Below, piece by piece: positions 24,938-33,202 of a DNA stretch of 49,562 bases. The number at the start of each line of letters is the position of its first letter. The stretch's first letter is position 1. The translations under genes were made by a program, and so were the position numbers. The notes beneath the pieces were generated by a model. It saw nothing but the letters and a program-made list of their open reading frames with translations, was not told the origin of the DNA and searched no databases. Source of the DNA: Gammaproteobacteria bacterium (GTDB lineage: Bacteria > Pseudomonadota > Gammaproteobacteria > JAADGQ01); NCBI GenBank assembly GCA_015490755.1, contig WFXF01000032.1, positions 1-49,562 of the forward strand. Direction: 5' to 3'.

Positions 24938-25671
24938 ATGTCGTGATAGTTGGTGCGACATCCACAGTTGCTCAAGCGATGGCAGTGCAGTTTGCAGCGC
25001 GCGGGGATCGTCTGTTTTGTCTGGCGCGTAATGAACAGAAACTGGAAAAGCTCGCTGAGAAATTATCACAGACTTACACGGGTGGTTTCTGTTTTGATTT
25101 TAACGACAGTGAGCGTATCGAAGAGGCACTGGCGGCATTGTATAACGTGATGCCTATCATTGATATCGTGATTTTTGCGCACGGCGAATTGCTGGATCAA
25201 CAGTTGAGTGAGCATGATTCTAGTGTGGCCCGGAAAACCTTTGAGGTAAATTTGTTAAGTGTGTTGGAGATATTGATTCCTTTGTCGAATCATCTGGAAC
25301 AACAGGGCAGAGGGAAAATCGGAGTGATTACCTCAGTGGCAGGTGATCGAGGTCGGCCACGAAATTATACTTATGGCGCAGCCAAGGGCGCATTGAGTTT
25401 ATATTTGCAAGGCTTGCGTTCAGGCCTTTGGGGCAGTGGCGTAGCAGTCTATGATTTTAAAATGGGACCAGTGGATACGCCGATGACTGTAGATCATGAG
25501 AAAAACTTTTCATTTTCCACACCAGAAAAAGTAGCTACGATTATGGTGAATGCCTTGCAGAAAAAGCGATACACAGTTTATGTGCCAGGCTATTGGGCGT
25601 GGGTGATGAGAGTTGTACGTTTACTGCCTGAAGCTTTGTTTCAAAGGTTGAAATTTTTGTCTGCGAGGTGA
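24934..25671 (+). CDS. Short-chain dehydrogenase/reductase (DprE2-like)
   Basis: A 245-residue Rossmann protein. The nucleotide-binding turn is VGATSTVAQA at 6-15. The catalytic Ser134 lies in ITSVAGDRG, with Tyr147 and Lys151 in YGAAKGAL. The SVAGDRGRPRNYTYGAAKGAL stretch and the amphipathic C-terminus (YWAWVMRVVRLLPEALFQRL) resemble decaprenylphosphoryl-ribose epimerase subunit-type SDRs. In bacteria without arabinans such enzymes have unknown substrates. Translationally coupled (ATGA) to the PLP enzyme; the shared pathway is not evident. Confidence 0.82.
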   Translation: MNVVIVGATSTVAQAMAVQFAARGDRLFCLARNEQKLEKLAEKLSQTYTGGFCFDFNDSERIEEALAALYNVMPIIDIVIFAHGELLDQQLSEHDSSVARKTFEVNLLSVLEILIPLSNHLEQQGRGKIGVITSVAGDRGRPRNYTYGAAKGALSLYLQGLRSGLWGSGVAVYDFKMGPVDTPMTVDHEKNFSFSTPEKVATIMVNALQKKRYTVYVPGYWAWVMRVVRLLPEALFQRLKFLSAR

Positions 25672-25758
25672 GGATGCAAAAAACTACCTGATCTGATTAC
25701 CCATATACCCTCAGTAGCTCGATACAAAAGGTTGCAATGACATTTTCGGCAATTTTAC

Positions 25759-26733
25759 TCATAGCAATTCCCAATGTCCTGTTTTATCCGATCCCACCCG
25801 TTTTAACTGCTGCCTTTCCTGTAACTGCTTAATAGCTCTGCCGATGGTGCGAATATCCTTATCAATATGTTTTGCCATCTCTTGTCGGGTGATCTCTCCA
25901 TTTTGAGCAACCAGCGCCAGAATTGCCTCAGTCGTCTTCAAACCTTCTAACTTTACAGGGGCGCTTTCAAGGGCGTTTACAGAGGCACTTTTGTCGAGTG
26001 TTTGTAAAATGGCATCCAGCATAAAGACGATAAAGGCAGTTGCCTTCGCTTCATTATCCGCTTGTGCCAATGCCTGATAATAGGCTTGCTGATGGTCACG
26101 AATAATACTTTCCAGTGGTAAATATTCAAAAACAGGCTTCCAGCAGGACAAAATCAAAGTTTGCCACAAACGCCCCATACGACCGTTGCCATCCATAAAC
26201 GGATGGATGAATTCAAATTCATAATGAAATACCGAACTGCTAATCAGTGGATGATGCTCACAACGATCAAGCCAGCTCAATAAGTCCGTCATTAACCCCG
26301 GTATCTGATGGGCAGGCGGGGCAACATGAATCACTTTTTTTCCTTGATGAATACCGACCGACTGGCTTCTGAAATGCCCTGCATTTTTGAGTACATCGCC
26401 CATTAACAAGGCGTGAGCTTTAAGCAAATCATCCGTACTGCCTGGCTTAAACTGGTTTAATTGCTCATAAGCCGCAATTGCCCCTTGCACCTCTGCCAGT
26501 TCACGGGTAGAACACAATACCCGCTTGCCCTCCAGAATGGCTGAAACTTGCTCCTCAGTCAGGGTATTACCTTCAATTTGCAACGTCCCCGTAATGGTTT
26601 TTATCTTGTTGGTTTTGCGCAATTTTGGTGACAAATTCTGTTCCGATAAGGAAAGTTCAGCCACTTTTTCACTAATCAGGCCAACCTGATTTATTATGGT
26701 GGGGGTGATTTCAAACGGTGGTTGGTAGATCAT
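25759..26733 (-). CDS. Fic domain protein (class II, N-terminal inhibitory helix)
   Basis: A 324-residue protein. The Fic active-site motif HPFMDGNGRMGR is complete at 177-188, with His177 as catalytic base. The auto-inhibitory motif (S/T)xxxE(G/N) is present as TLQIEG at 50-55, so this is a self-inhibited class II enzyme. The C-terminus (about 255-324) looks like a winged-helix domain (TRQEMAKHIDKDIRTIGRAI). Fic enzymes transfer AMP or related groups from nucleotides to target proteins. It is the last gene of the vapBC-small ORF-fic unit, joined by an ATGA overlap. The target is unknown. Confidence 0.92.
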   Translation of the reverse strand: MIYQPPFEITPTIINQVGLISEKVAELSLSEQNLSPKLRKTNKIKTITGTLQIEGNTLTEEQVSAILEGKRVLCSTRELAEVQGAIAAYEQLNQFKPGSTDDLLKAHALLMGDVLKNAGHFRSQSVGIHQGKKVIHVAPPAHQIPGLMTDLLSWLDRCEHHPLISSSVFHYEFEFIHPFMDGNGRMGRLWQTLILSCWKPVFEYLPLESIIRDHQQAYYQALAQADNEAKATAFIVFMLDAILQTLDKSASVNALESAPVKLEGLKTTEAILALVAQNGEITRQEMAKHIDKDIRTIGRAIKQLQERQQLKRVGSDKTGHWELL

Positions 26734-26831
26734 TGTACCGCCTTGCTATAATTTACCCGAACTTCACCACTCATGAGTTTGAGCTTCTGCTGAGCATATG
26801 CATAATTAAAATCCCATGCATCAAACATCAT
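26730..26831 (-). CDS. Small ORF (33 aa) coupled between vapC and fic
   Basis: An ATG at 26831 lies 4 bases into the end of vapC, and the frame ends in a TGA overlapping the fic ATG. The predicted peptide starts MMFDAWDFNYAYAQQKLKL and ends KAVQ. Overlaps on both sides (ATGATG / ATGA) are the pattern of a translated coupling peptide, but the frame could also be the leftover of a truncated gene. I do not recognise the family. Confidence 0.4.
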   Translation of the reverse strand: MMFDAWDFNYAYAQQKLKLMSGEVRVNYSKAVQ

Positions 26832-27232
26832 CCATAACTGAATAGCTGTATTGGTATGTGCTTTCCATAATAAAAAAAATCATTATCAGTTGTGAATATT
26901 TCTGACTTTAATCGAAAAGCCACTGCACAGATCAAAAAATCAATATGTGAACCTTGAATACCTTTTGAACGGCATGTGTTTGAAAATATCGCTGCTTGAA
27001 CATAATCATCATCGATGATCGGAGTGTTTTCAAAATATTTTAATTTTTTATTGAGCTTTTCGAATCTGGACTTGTCACTATAACCAGATAATACTTCTTG
27101 TTTGATTGGCCCAAGCATAACCACTCTTTGATCCGAAATGAGGGTTTCAAACTCCTGGACATGCAATTCATATCCCTCTCTTTTTGACCTTAAAGCATAT
27201 GACCAAATTGGCGTATCTACGACAACCTTCAA
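26828..27232 (-). CDS. vapC: VapC-type PIN-domain ribonuclease toxin
   Basis: A 134-residue PIN-domain protein. The conserved acidic residues are visible: Asp6 in VVVDTPIWSYAL, Glu near 46 in KQEVLSGY, and Asp residues near 98 (SHIDFLICAVA) and 116 (FTTDNDFF). It begins with TTG at 27232, overlapping the vapB stop as TTGA; no better start keeps the PIN N-terminus. VapC toxins cleave RNA, often tRNA, when freed from VapB. Confidence 0.85.
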   Translation of the reverse strand: MKVVVDTPIWSYALRSKREGYELHVQEFETLISDQRVVMLGPIKQEVLSGYSDKSRFEKLNKKLKYFENTPIIDDDYVQAAIFSNTCRSKGIQGSHIDFLICAVAFRLKSEIFTTDNDFFYYGKHIPIQLFSYG

Positions 27233-27426
27233 TATTCTCTGGCCTTTTTATAATCATAATCAGCGTCTGGATCCAACTTACCAAATAAATCCAGGATTTC
27301 CAATTGCTTACGACGATTTACAAACTCTTTCAAAGCATAATTAACGGTATCCTTTTTTGTTTTTAATCCACTGAGTAATAGCGCTTCTTCCAATAATTTG
27401 TCATCAATTGCTAAATTTGTTGCCAT
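27229..27426 (-). CDS. vapB: VapB-type antitoxin
   Basis: A 65-residue protein. I start it at ATG 27426, which has AGAGGTG at a proper distance and gives the typical MATNLAIDDKLLEEALLLSG opening; a longer frame to 27465 runs into the promoter. The N-terminal half is a ribbon-helix-helix-like DNA-binding domain of the type II VapB kind (GLKTKKDTVNYALKEF). The C-terminal tail (residues 45-65) would wrap the VapC toxin. First gene of the operon, likely autoregulating the operator just upstream. Confidence 0.85.
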   Translation of the reverse strand: MATNLAIDDKLLEEALLLSGLKTKKDTVNYALKEFVNRRKQLEILDLFGKLDPDADYDYKKAREY

Positions 27427-27446
27427 TTTGAACACCTCTTTTTTAC

Positions 27447-27475
27447 ACGTTAATTCACACAACAAGATGTGTCAA
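27447..27475 (-). promoter_or_regulatory. vapBC promoter with embedded inverted-repeat operator
   Basis: On the minus strand TTGACA (-35, 27470-27475) and TAACGT (-10, 27447-27452) are 17 nt apart. Between and overlapping them is an ACACA-N6-TGTGT inverted repeat (27457-27472), a natural binding site for the VapB/VapC repressor complex. Confidence 0.55.
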
Positions 27476-27555
27476 CTATAGTTTCTATCTCGGGTCAATG
27501 GCGAAACTTTTTCTTTAGTTTGGTTATTAGGCTGTAATTTATAAAAAATAGTACC

Positions 27556-28287
27556 TCAATCCTGCCGAAACAACCCCTGATAAGCCCGACTCACCGATAG
27601 TTTATGTGTACCAATATTGATTAGTAATTTCCCCGAGAGCATTTTACTGATCGATTCAATGGCTTCCACTCTCACCAGCGTACCGCGATGTACGCGCCAA
27701 AACTTGTCAGAATCAAGCTGTGACTCAAGCTTTTTTAAACTGCTTCGCAAGATATGTTCTTTGCCTTTGATGTAAGCGGAGGTGTATTTGTTGCCAGATT
27801 GAAAATAGTCGATATCATCAACATTGATTAACAGCACTTCTTCCTGATGAACGACTTTAATCCATTGTAAATAGGATTGTCTGGAGGGTAGGCTTGAGAG
27901 TAGATGGGTTAAATCTTGAGGGCTATTTTCCAAACGAGCTTCGACTCTTTTTCGTGTTTCCAGGAGACGCTCTTTATTCACCGGTTTGAGCAGGTAGTCG
28001 ATCGCTTCATTTTCAAAAGCCTCAATGGCGTATTGATCATAAGCGGTGATAAAAACAATGTGACATTCGCCTTTGCACTGCTCTGCAACTTCAAGCCCTG
28101 TGAGGCCGGGCATGTTGATGTCTAAAAAGGCAATATCAGGTTGATGTTTAAAAATAGCTTTGAGGGCATCCACTCCATTTTCTGCCTGGTAACTAATCTC
28201 TAAATCTGGCCAGTTTTCACTCAATAACTTGCGTAGATAGTCTCGAAGTGGTGGTTCATCATCAGCAATGATTGCGGTGGTGCTCAT
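27556..28287 (-). CDS. LytTR-family response regulator
   Basis: A 243-residue protein. The receiver domain (1-120) has the acidic pocket ADDE at 8-11, phospho-acceptor Asp56 in IAFLDINMPGLTG, and Lys near 102 (LLKPV). The LytTR DNA-binding domain (about 140-240) is shown by VDDIDYFQSGNKYT and FWRVHRGTLV. It overlaps the kinase gene by ATGA and is the last gene of the seven-gene ABC operon, so it probably controls that transport system. Confidence 0.93.
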   Translation of the reverse strand: MSTTAIIADDEPPLRDYLRKLLSENWPDLEISYQAENGVDALKAIFKHQPDIAFLDINMPGLTGLEVAEQCKGECHIVFITAYDQYAIEAFENEAIDYLLKPVNKERLLETRKRVEARLENSPQDLTHLLSSLPSRQSYLQWIKVVHQEEVLLINVDDIDYFQSGNKYTSAYIKGKEHILRSSLKKLESQLDSDKFWRVHRGTLVRVEAIESISKMLSGKLLINIGTHKLSVSRAYQGLFRQD

Positions 28288-29321
28288 ATCTTTTCCAGTG
28301 GAATGTGTAACGTAACGATGAGCCCTTTAGGGCTGTTAGGCTCTATTTTTATCTCGGCTCTATTTTGGAAAATAGAGGTTAATCGATCTCTGATATTTTT
28401 GAGGCCAATGCCATCACTTTGCATATTTTCCGCTCCTTGTCCAGTATCACTAACAGTAATGATGAGGGTATTCTCTTTTTGCTTGACCTCAACGCTGATT
28501 TCACCGCCATCGATCTCTGATTCCAGGCCATGCCGTACGGAATTCTCGACCAGGGGTTGAATGAGCAGAGGAGGGAAGGGGTGGGCTGTTAATTCTTCAG
28601 CGATGATAATTTTATAATTGAGCCTTTTCCCCATGCGTATTTTTTGAATACTCAAGTAGGCACTAATAATTGCAATTTCATCCTCTAGTGTCGTATCAGA
28701 TTCTCTTGTTCGGGATAAGCTGGATCGCAGATAATGTGTAAAGTGCTCCAGCATTTTTTTTGCGTCATCGGGGCGTTGATCAATGAGGCCAATGACGTTG
28801 GAGAGTGTATTAAAAAGAAAGTGGGGTTCGATTTGTGCTTGCAGAATTTTTAAATTGTTTTCAGCCAGTGCTTGTTCATATTCAGCTTGTTTAAGTTTTT
28901 CAATAGTGAGTTGATTACTCATCTCTTTTTGATTGGCCACAAGGAAGAAGTAATAGGCCACAACAGAGCCAATAATAGTGGAGTAGAAAAAGCTTGAGAT
29001 GAGGAGCCATTCTCCTTCCTCTGGTGTGACGGTTTTGTAGCTCCCGCTGACCAGCGTTGCAAATGTCGATCCAATTAAAACACCGGAGACAATGGCTATG
29101 GCCAGCCAAATAATTGAGGCTTCTTTATCTTGCCTGCGTAAAAAAAGGATTGATATTGCGGTCGCAACTGAAATACCAATTGATTGAGAGTAGAGCAAAT
29201 TCAGCCAGAAACTATTTTTTGTAATAAGGCTCAGCGTGATTGCGATCAAGGTGTTAATGGCGATGAGCTTTAACCATTGGCTGCGATCAAATGATGTCGA
29301 TTTTTGGCAGGTGGAATTCAT
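28284..29321 (-). CDS. LytS/AlgZ-type sensor histidine kinase
   Basis: A 345-residue membrane kinase. I start it at the ATG at 29321 because GGGGAG lies 8 nt upstream; the longer frame begins with a TTG at 29327. Four to five membrane spans occupy about 15-135. They are followed by a short coiled coil and the His_kinase domain with the phospho-acceptor motif IEPHFLFNTLSNVIG, then an HATPase region (PPLLIQPLVENSVRHGLE and SDTGQGAENM). The signal sensed is unknown. Pair of the LytTR regulator. Confidence 0.92.
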   Translation of the reverse strand: MNSTCQKSTSFDRSQWLKLIAINTLIAITLSLITKNSFWLNLLYSQSIGISVATAISILFLRRQDKEASIIWLAIAIVSGVLIGSTFATLVSGSYKTVTPEEGEWLLISSFFYSTIIGSVVAYYFFLVANQKEMSNQLTIEKLKQAEYEQALAENNLKILQAQIEPHFLFNTLSNVIGLIDQRPDDAKKMLEHFTHYLRSSLSRTRESDTTLEDEIAIISAYLSIQKIRMGKRLNYKIIIAEELTAHPFPPLLIQPLVENSVRHGLESEIDGGEISVEVKQKENTLIITVSDTGQGAENMQSDGIGLKNIRDRLTSIFQNRAEIKIEPNSPKGLIVTLHIPLEKI

Positions 29322-29323
29322 GA

Positions 29324-30565
29324 TCAATACTCCCCGGAAAGTGTCATAAACACAGTATTACTGACTATGAGGCCACCATAAATAGAGTCGTTAGCGCCAT
29401 TAAATGTTCTGATGCCCGCTTCAAATTTGAACAGGTGAGTTGAACGTGTGGTTGATAGTGTGATCATGCTGCTTTTATCGACAGGGGAGAGCAAGATATT
29501 TGCGGTGGGTTTCCAGTAATCTGCATCATAGCTCCACTGCAGCATCAAGTTATGCTGTGCCAATGCTTGTGTTTGGGTGGCTGCGGCTGTCCAGGCAATA
29601 TTTCCATGAATGATTGATTGAGGAAGCGATGTGTTATTCAACAGGTTTTGTTGTTGCTCTGCAAGTTTGAAAAGTTGATCCCACTGTTTATCCGAGTAGG
29701 CCAGTTCGTTATACCAATATTCTATAATCAAATTGTTTTTTGATAAACCACTCCAACTTAACCCTGTAAGTATTTGAAAACCAAAATCATAATCAACCTC
29801 TTTATATGGCAGATACTCTGCAAGTAAAATCGAGCTTTGCCCGCTAAGTTGGTGTATCTGCTTTTGGTAAAGTTGGCTAAAAAGCAGGGAACCATGGACA
29901 GCAACTTCATCCGACATGATATTAATTCCCCCTAATCCCAGCTGAAACCGGTTTTTTTCATTGTAACGAAACACGGCGTGTAAATCGTAATTCTCCTGAC
30001 TGGTGGAGTACTTGGATACGATTGATTCGACTTCATAATTTTTATTCTTGCTATTTTTAGAATGAGCTGGATTGACCCATAACAGTGACCAGGATGACAT
30101 ACCTGAAAAATACTCTAAAGCAACCATATTTTTACCCATGTCAGACTGTCGGGAGATGGTCTGCTGGTCATATTGTTGCACCACATCCAGAGGGCGGAAT
30201 CCATAGCCGACACCCCAGCTTCTGATTTTTCTACCGAGCATTATTTCCCAGTTATTTAGACTTTTGCTGAGGTAGAGCTCATTTGTTTTAAAGGTTGTAT
30301 CCGGTGAACGGCTACTGCTTAGTTGATTGTGCAGGCTGAAAAGGTAACTCAAATCGACGAGTTGATTTGGGTTGGCTCCTGTGAATTCTATGATCTGTTG
30401 GCTGGTCGCTTTTGGTTTTTCAATGATACTGTCGGGCACAGCAAACAGTGTATCGGATGAGTAGTTATTGAGTTGCGGATTGATTAAAAGGCTGATGGAA
30501 TTTTCCGCCAATGCACTGCTCGTTACAAACAGTGCACTTAACAGAATTGCCCAGATTTCTTTCAT
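29324..30565 (-). CDS. Outer-membrane beta-barrel protein, unknown family
   Basis: A 413-residue exported protein, started at ATG 30565 (GTG 30574 is an alternative overlapping the previous stop). It has a signal peptide (cleavage near ALA-EN, residues 18-22). Amphipathic alternating strands throughout, aromatic girdle residues (RKIRSWGVGYGFRPLDVV near 113-130) and a C-terminal aromatic residue (LSGEY) are beta-barrel signs. I do not recognise the exact family. It sits between a LolA-like protein and the two-component system, so it may be the outer-membrane partner of the ABC system. Confidence 0.7.
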   Translation of the reverse strand: MKEIWAILLSALFVTSSALAENSISLLINPQLNNYSSDTLFAVPDSIIEKPKATSQQIIEFTGANPNQLVDLSYLFSLHNQLSSSRSPDTTFKTNELYLSKSLNNWEIMLGRKIRSWGVGYGFRPLDVVQQYDQQTISRQSDMGKNMVALEYFSGMSSWSLLWVNPAHSKNSKNKNYEVESIVSKYSTSQENYDLHAVFRYNEKNRFQLGLGGINIMSDEVAVHGSLLFSQLYQKQIHQLSGQSSILLAEYLPYKEVDYDFGFQILTGLSWSGLSKNNLIIEYWYNELAYSDKQWDQLFKLAEQQQNLLNNTSLPQSIIHGNIAWTAAATQTQALAQHNLMLQWSYDADYWKPTANILLSPVDKSSMITLSTTRSTHLFKFEAGIRTFNGANDSIYGGLIVSNTVFMTLSGEY

Positions 30566-30570
30566 GACAA

Positions 30571-31305
30571 TCACCGTATGAGCAGTGATGGATTTCTGGC
30601 AAGATAGGTTGGGTTGTAATACTTGTCGCTAAGCGAATGGGGTGCTCGTGCGATGTATTCAATCTCAGTGCGGCGGTTTTTTTGAATTTCATCTTTCAGA
30701 ATCATTTTACCGACTTGTTGTTCTCCATCAATTTCAGTCATTTCAAAGCAAGCTATTTTGGCGAGCTTTCCTGAAATCAAATAAAGTTTGGCTTGTATCG
30801 GTATGTTGGTTTCTGGCGCTAATGATAGCTCAATATTTTCATATGTCACTCCTTTGCGTTTGGCTGTGAGTTTTAGTTCGTTATAGCCCGTACCACTTGT
30901 TTCATAAGGAGCGATGAATTCAGCGCTATAATCTTCATGCCACTTCATTGTGGCGATATCACCTGTCGAGGCTTCACCCAACAGTTTTTGCATGGGTGTG
31001 ATGCGAATGGGGCGCTTTGTTTTAGGCAGCAGCATCCAGAATTTATCATCAATCATGAGGACTCTCTGCCCCTTTTCTGACGGAGATTGGGAGATGACCA
31101 GTGATTTCCGGTCAGGTTTAATATAAACATCGTATAAACGCTCTTTGTCCAGTTTGTCATTTTTATAAAGTTTGATCAGACTGGTGACTTTTAGATTATC
31201 TGCACTTTGCCGGTATTGATCTGCTTTATAGACCAGTTCATCCGCCATATTGGCATGAGCTATAAGAGGCGCGGCAAGAAGTAAAGTGATCAATAATTTA
31301 TACAT
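30571..31305 (-). CDS. LolA/LolB-like outer-membrane lipoprotein-sorting protein
   Basis: A 244-residue periplasmic protein with a signal peptide (cleavage near AHA-NM, residues 16-20). The pattern of long beta strands with DVYIKPDRKSLVISQSPSEKGQRVLMIDDKFWMLLP and RPIRITPMQKLLGEASTGD matches the MucB/LolA-fold sorting-protein family, in which an open barrel carries a lipid or lipoprotein. It overlaps the permease gene by 8 nt, supporting a dedicated ABC-plus-carrier pathway. It is not the housekeeping LolA by sequence feel. Confidence 0.78.
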   Translation of the reverse strand: MYKLLITLLLAAPLIAHANMADELVYKADQYRQSADNLKVTSLIKLYKNDKLDKERLYDVYIKPDRKSLVISQSPSEKGQRVLMIDDKFWMLLPKTKRPIRITPMQKLLGEASTGDIATMKWHEDYSAEFIAPYETSGTGYNELKLTAKRKGVTYENIELSLAPETNIPIQAKLYLISGKLAKIACFEMTEIDGEQQVGKMILKDEIQKNRRTEIEYIARAPHSLSDKYYNPTYLARNPSLLIR

Positions 31306-32515
31306 GAGATAACGCTCCTACAATCGGTTTTTTTGCCGCTTTATAGCTGGATAGCCATGCCGCAAGAATACAGATAAAAAGACTCATGGCCACCGCGATC
31401 AGATAGAGGTTGGCCGGAATATCGATAATTAATGGATAGCCATTCGTTTGCCCGGGAGGAGGGGGCATTTGAATGTCCGCAAGGGATAATCCTAATGAAG
31501 TCAGTGCCGCAATGGTGATTCCAGTAACAGCACCGATCACACCAATCACAAGGCCTTCTAAAATAAAATTTCGAGTGATTTCACTGGCATAAGTGCCGAT
31601 GGCGCGTAGTGTTCCTATTTCACGAGTGCGTTCAACAACACTCATATTGACCGTATTGTAAATTGAGAAGAAGACCATCATAGCGATGATTAAACCCAGC
31701 AGACCAAATATTCGGTTATAAAGGTTTTTAACGCCAGTATAGAAAAATGCCTGATCTAACCAGGTTTCCCATGATAGCTCGGGGTACTGCGCTGAAAATT
31801 CATCATATTTATTGAATGTTGTTTCTGTGTCTCGTAAGTGCAGAGCAATGCTGCTTACCTTATTTGTCACTAAAAGCGACTGGGCAGTATTGATGTTGAC
31901 AATAATGCTTCGCTTGTCGACTTCCGGTGTACCTGTACTGAAAATTCCCTGCACGGTGACATCAATTGCATTCAAGCCGCCATCAACGGTCGTGCTCATG
32001 AGTGTTAATGAATCGTTGACTTTTGCATTGAGTGATTTGGCAAGATCAGTGCCGAGCATCACCCTGGGATCATCTTCTTTTTCACGTTTGCTTAGCACGT
32101 TTCCTGATTCTATAACGAGAAAAGGACCTTTGACTTTGAATTCGTATTTTGCATCAACACCTGACCCCATGAAGATGGTTGATTTTTCACCATTACTAAT
32201 CAGTCCACTAAAATCAATGCGTGGAATGGCGTAACGTACATCGCTATCAGACTTTAATGTTTTTGCCAGTGCCCGATACTCTTCCAGTCCGAACTCCATG
32301 GGTGTGTTTTCTTCTTTGTCGAAGTAATTTTTATGAGCCACAATCAAGTGACCACTGGAGCGGGCCGCCATCTCTTTAAGAGAGACATAGGTGAAGTTGG
32401 CAAAGCCTCCACCAATCAGAATGGCTGAAACACCGACGGCGGTGATAAGTACCGTGACTAATGCTCGGCGACGATTTCTTAGAACATTTTTTATTGCGAG
32501 TTTTAACCATTTCAT
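31298..32515 (-). CDS. ABC transporter permease, FtsX/LolC-MacB type
   Basis: A 405-residue protein. One membrane span near 18-40 is followed by a large periplasmic domain (about 45-270) and three C-terminal spans (about 280-300, 325-350, 370-395). The FtsX domain signature MSVVERTREIGTLRAIGTY is at about 293-311. Type VII ABC permeases of this kind do not move solutes across the inner membrane but extract substrates from its outer face and hand them to periplasmic carriers. Overlaps LolD by 4 nt. Confidence 0.92.
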   Translation of the reverse strand: MKWLKLAIKNVLRNRRRALVTVLITAVGVSAILIGGGFANFTYVSLKEMAARSSGHLIVAHKNYFDKEENTPMEFGLEEYRALAKTLKSDSDVRYAIPRIDFSGLISNGEKSTIFMGSGVDAKYEFKVKGPFLVIESGNVLSKREKEDDPRVMLGTDLAKSLNAKVNDSLTLMSTTVDGGLNAIDVTVQGIFSTGTPEVDKRSIIVNINTAQSLLVTNKVSSIALHLRDTETTFNKYDEFSAQYPELSWETWLDQAFFYTGVKNLYNRIFGLLGLIIAMMVFFSIYNTVNMSVVERTREIGTLRAIGTYASEITRNFILEGLVIGVIGAVTGITIAALTSLGLSLADIQMPPPPGQTNGYPLIIDIPANLYLIAVAMSLFICILAAWLSSYKAAKKPIVGALSHV

Positions 32516-33180
32516 TGCAGGACTCCATCATGAAGTTGATATGAGTTGTGGCAGTGGCTGGACATTCGCTCATCGTGCGTGGCAATGATGAATGAGGTGC
32601 CAAAGTCTTGATGCATCTGATACATAAGATCAATGATGCCGGTGGCTGTTTTTGTATCAAGATTAGCCGTGGGTTCATCCGCAATGACCAGCTTGGGCTT
32701 CGTGATAAGGGCACGGGCAATGGCGACACGTTGTTTTTGACCACCAGAGATCTGATCCGGCAGATGTTTTTTGAACTGGGAGATACCGACTCGATCCAGC
32801 ATTAAATTGACACGTTCATAGCGAGTTTTTTTATCCAGACCTAGCAGAGTGAGTGGATATTCAACATTATCAAACACTGTCATCACTGGAACCAGATTGA
32901 AGCCTTGAAATATAAATCCGAGTTGATGGCGGCGTATTGCAGTTAACTCTTTTTCTGAAGCAGCAGTAATATCTTTTCCACAAAAATAGAGTTTGCCCTG
33001 GGTCGGTTGATCAATCAGCCCAAAGATATTAAGCAAGGTGCTTTTACCACTTCCTGATGGCCCGAGCAGTGCCGTGAATGCTTTTTCAGGAATTTGAATG
33101 TTGATTCCAGAGAGTGCATTTACACTGATTTCTCCTTGCTTGTATTGTTTATATAGGTTTTTTGTTTCCAGAATATTCAT
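32512..33180 (-). CDS. ABC transporter ATP-binding protein, LolD/MacB type
   Basis: A 222-residue ATPase. The longest frame reaches 33300, but ATG 33180 with a GGGAGCG ribosome-binding site gives the proper N-terminus MNILETKNLYKQYKQG. Walker A is LGPSGSGKSTLLN near 38-49, the signature ISGGQKQRVAIARAL near 141-155, Walker B LVIADEPTANLD near 160-171, and the H-loop THDE near 196. It powers the adjacent FtsX-type permease. Confidence 0.94.
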   Translation of the reverse strand: MNILETKNLYKQYKQGEISVNALSGINIQIPEKAFTALLGPSGSGKSTLLNIFGLIDQPTQGKLYFCGKDITAASEKELTAIRRHQLGFIFQGFNLVPVMTVFDNVEYPLTLLGLDKKTRYERVNLMLDRVGISQFKKHLPDQISGGQKQRVAIARALITKPKLVIADEPTANLDTKTATGIIDLMYQMHQDFGTSFIIATHDERMSSHCHNSYQLHDGVLQ

Positions 33181-33202
33181 TGTTGATCGCTCCCAAGTGG
33201 CG

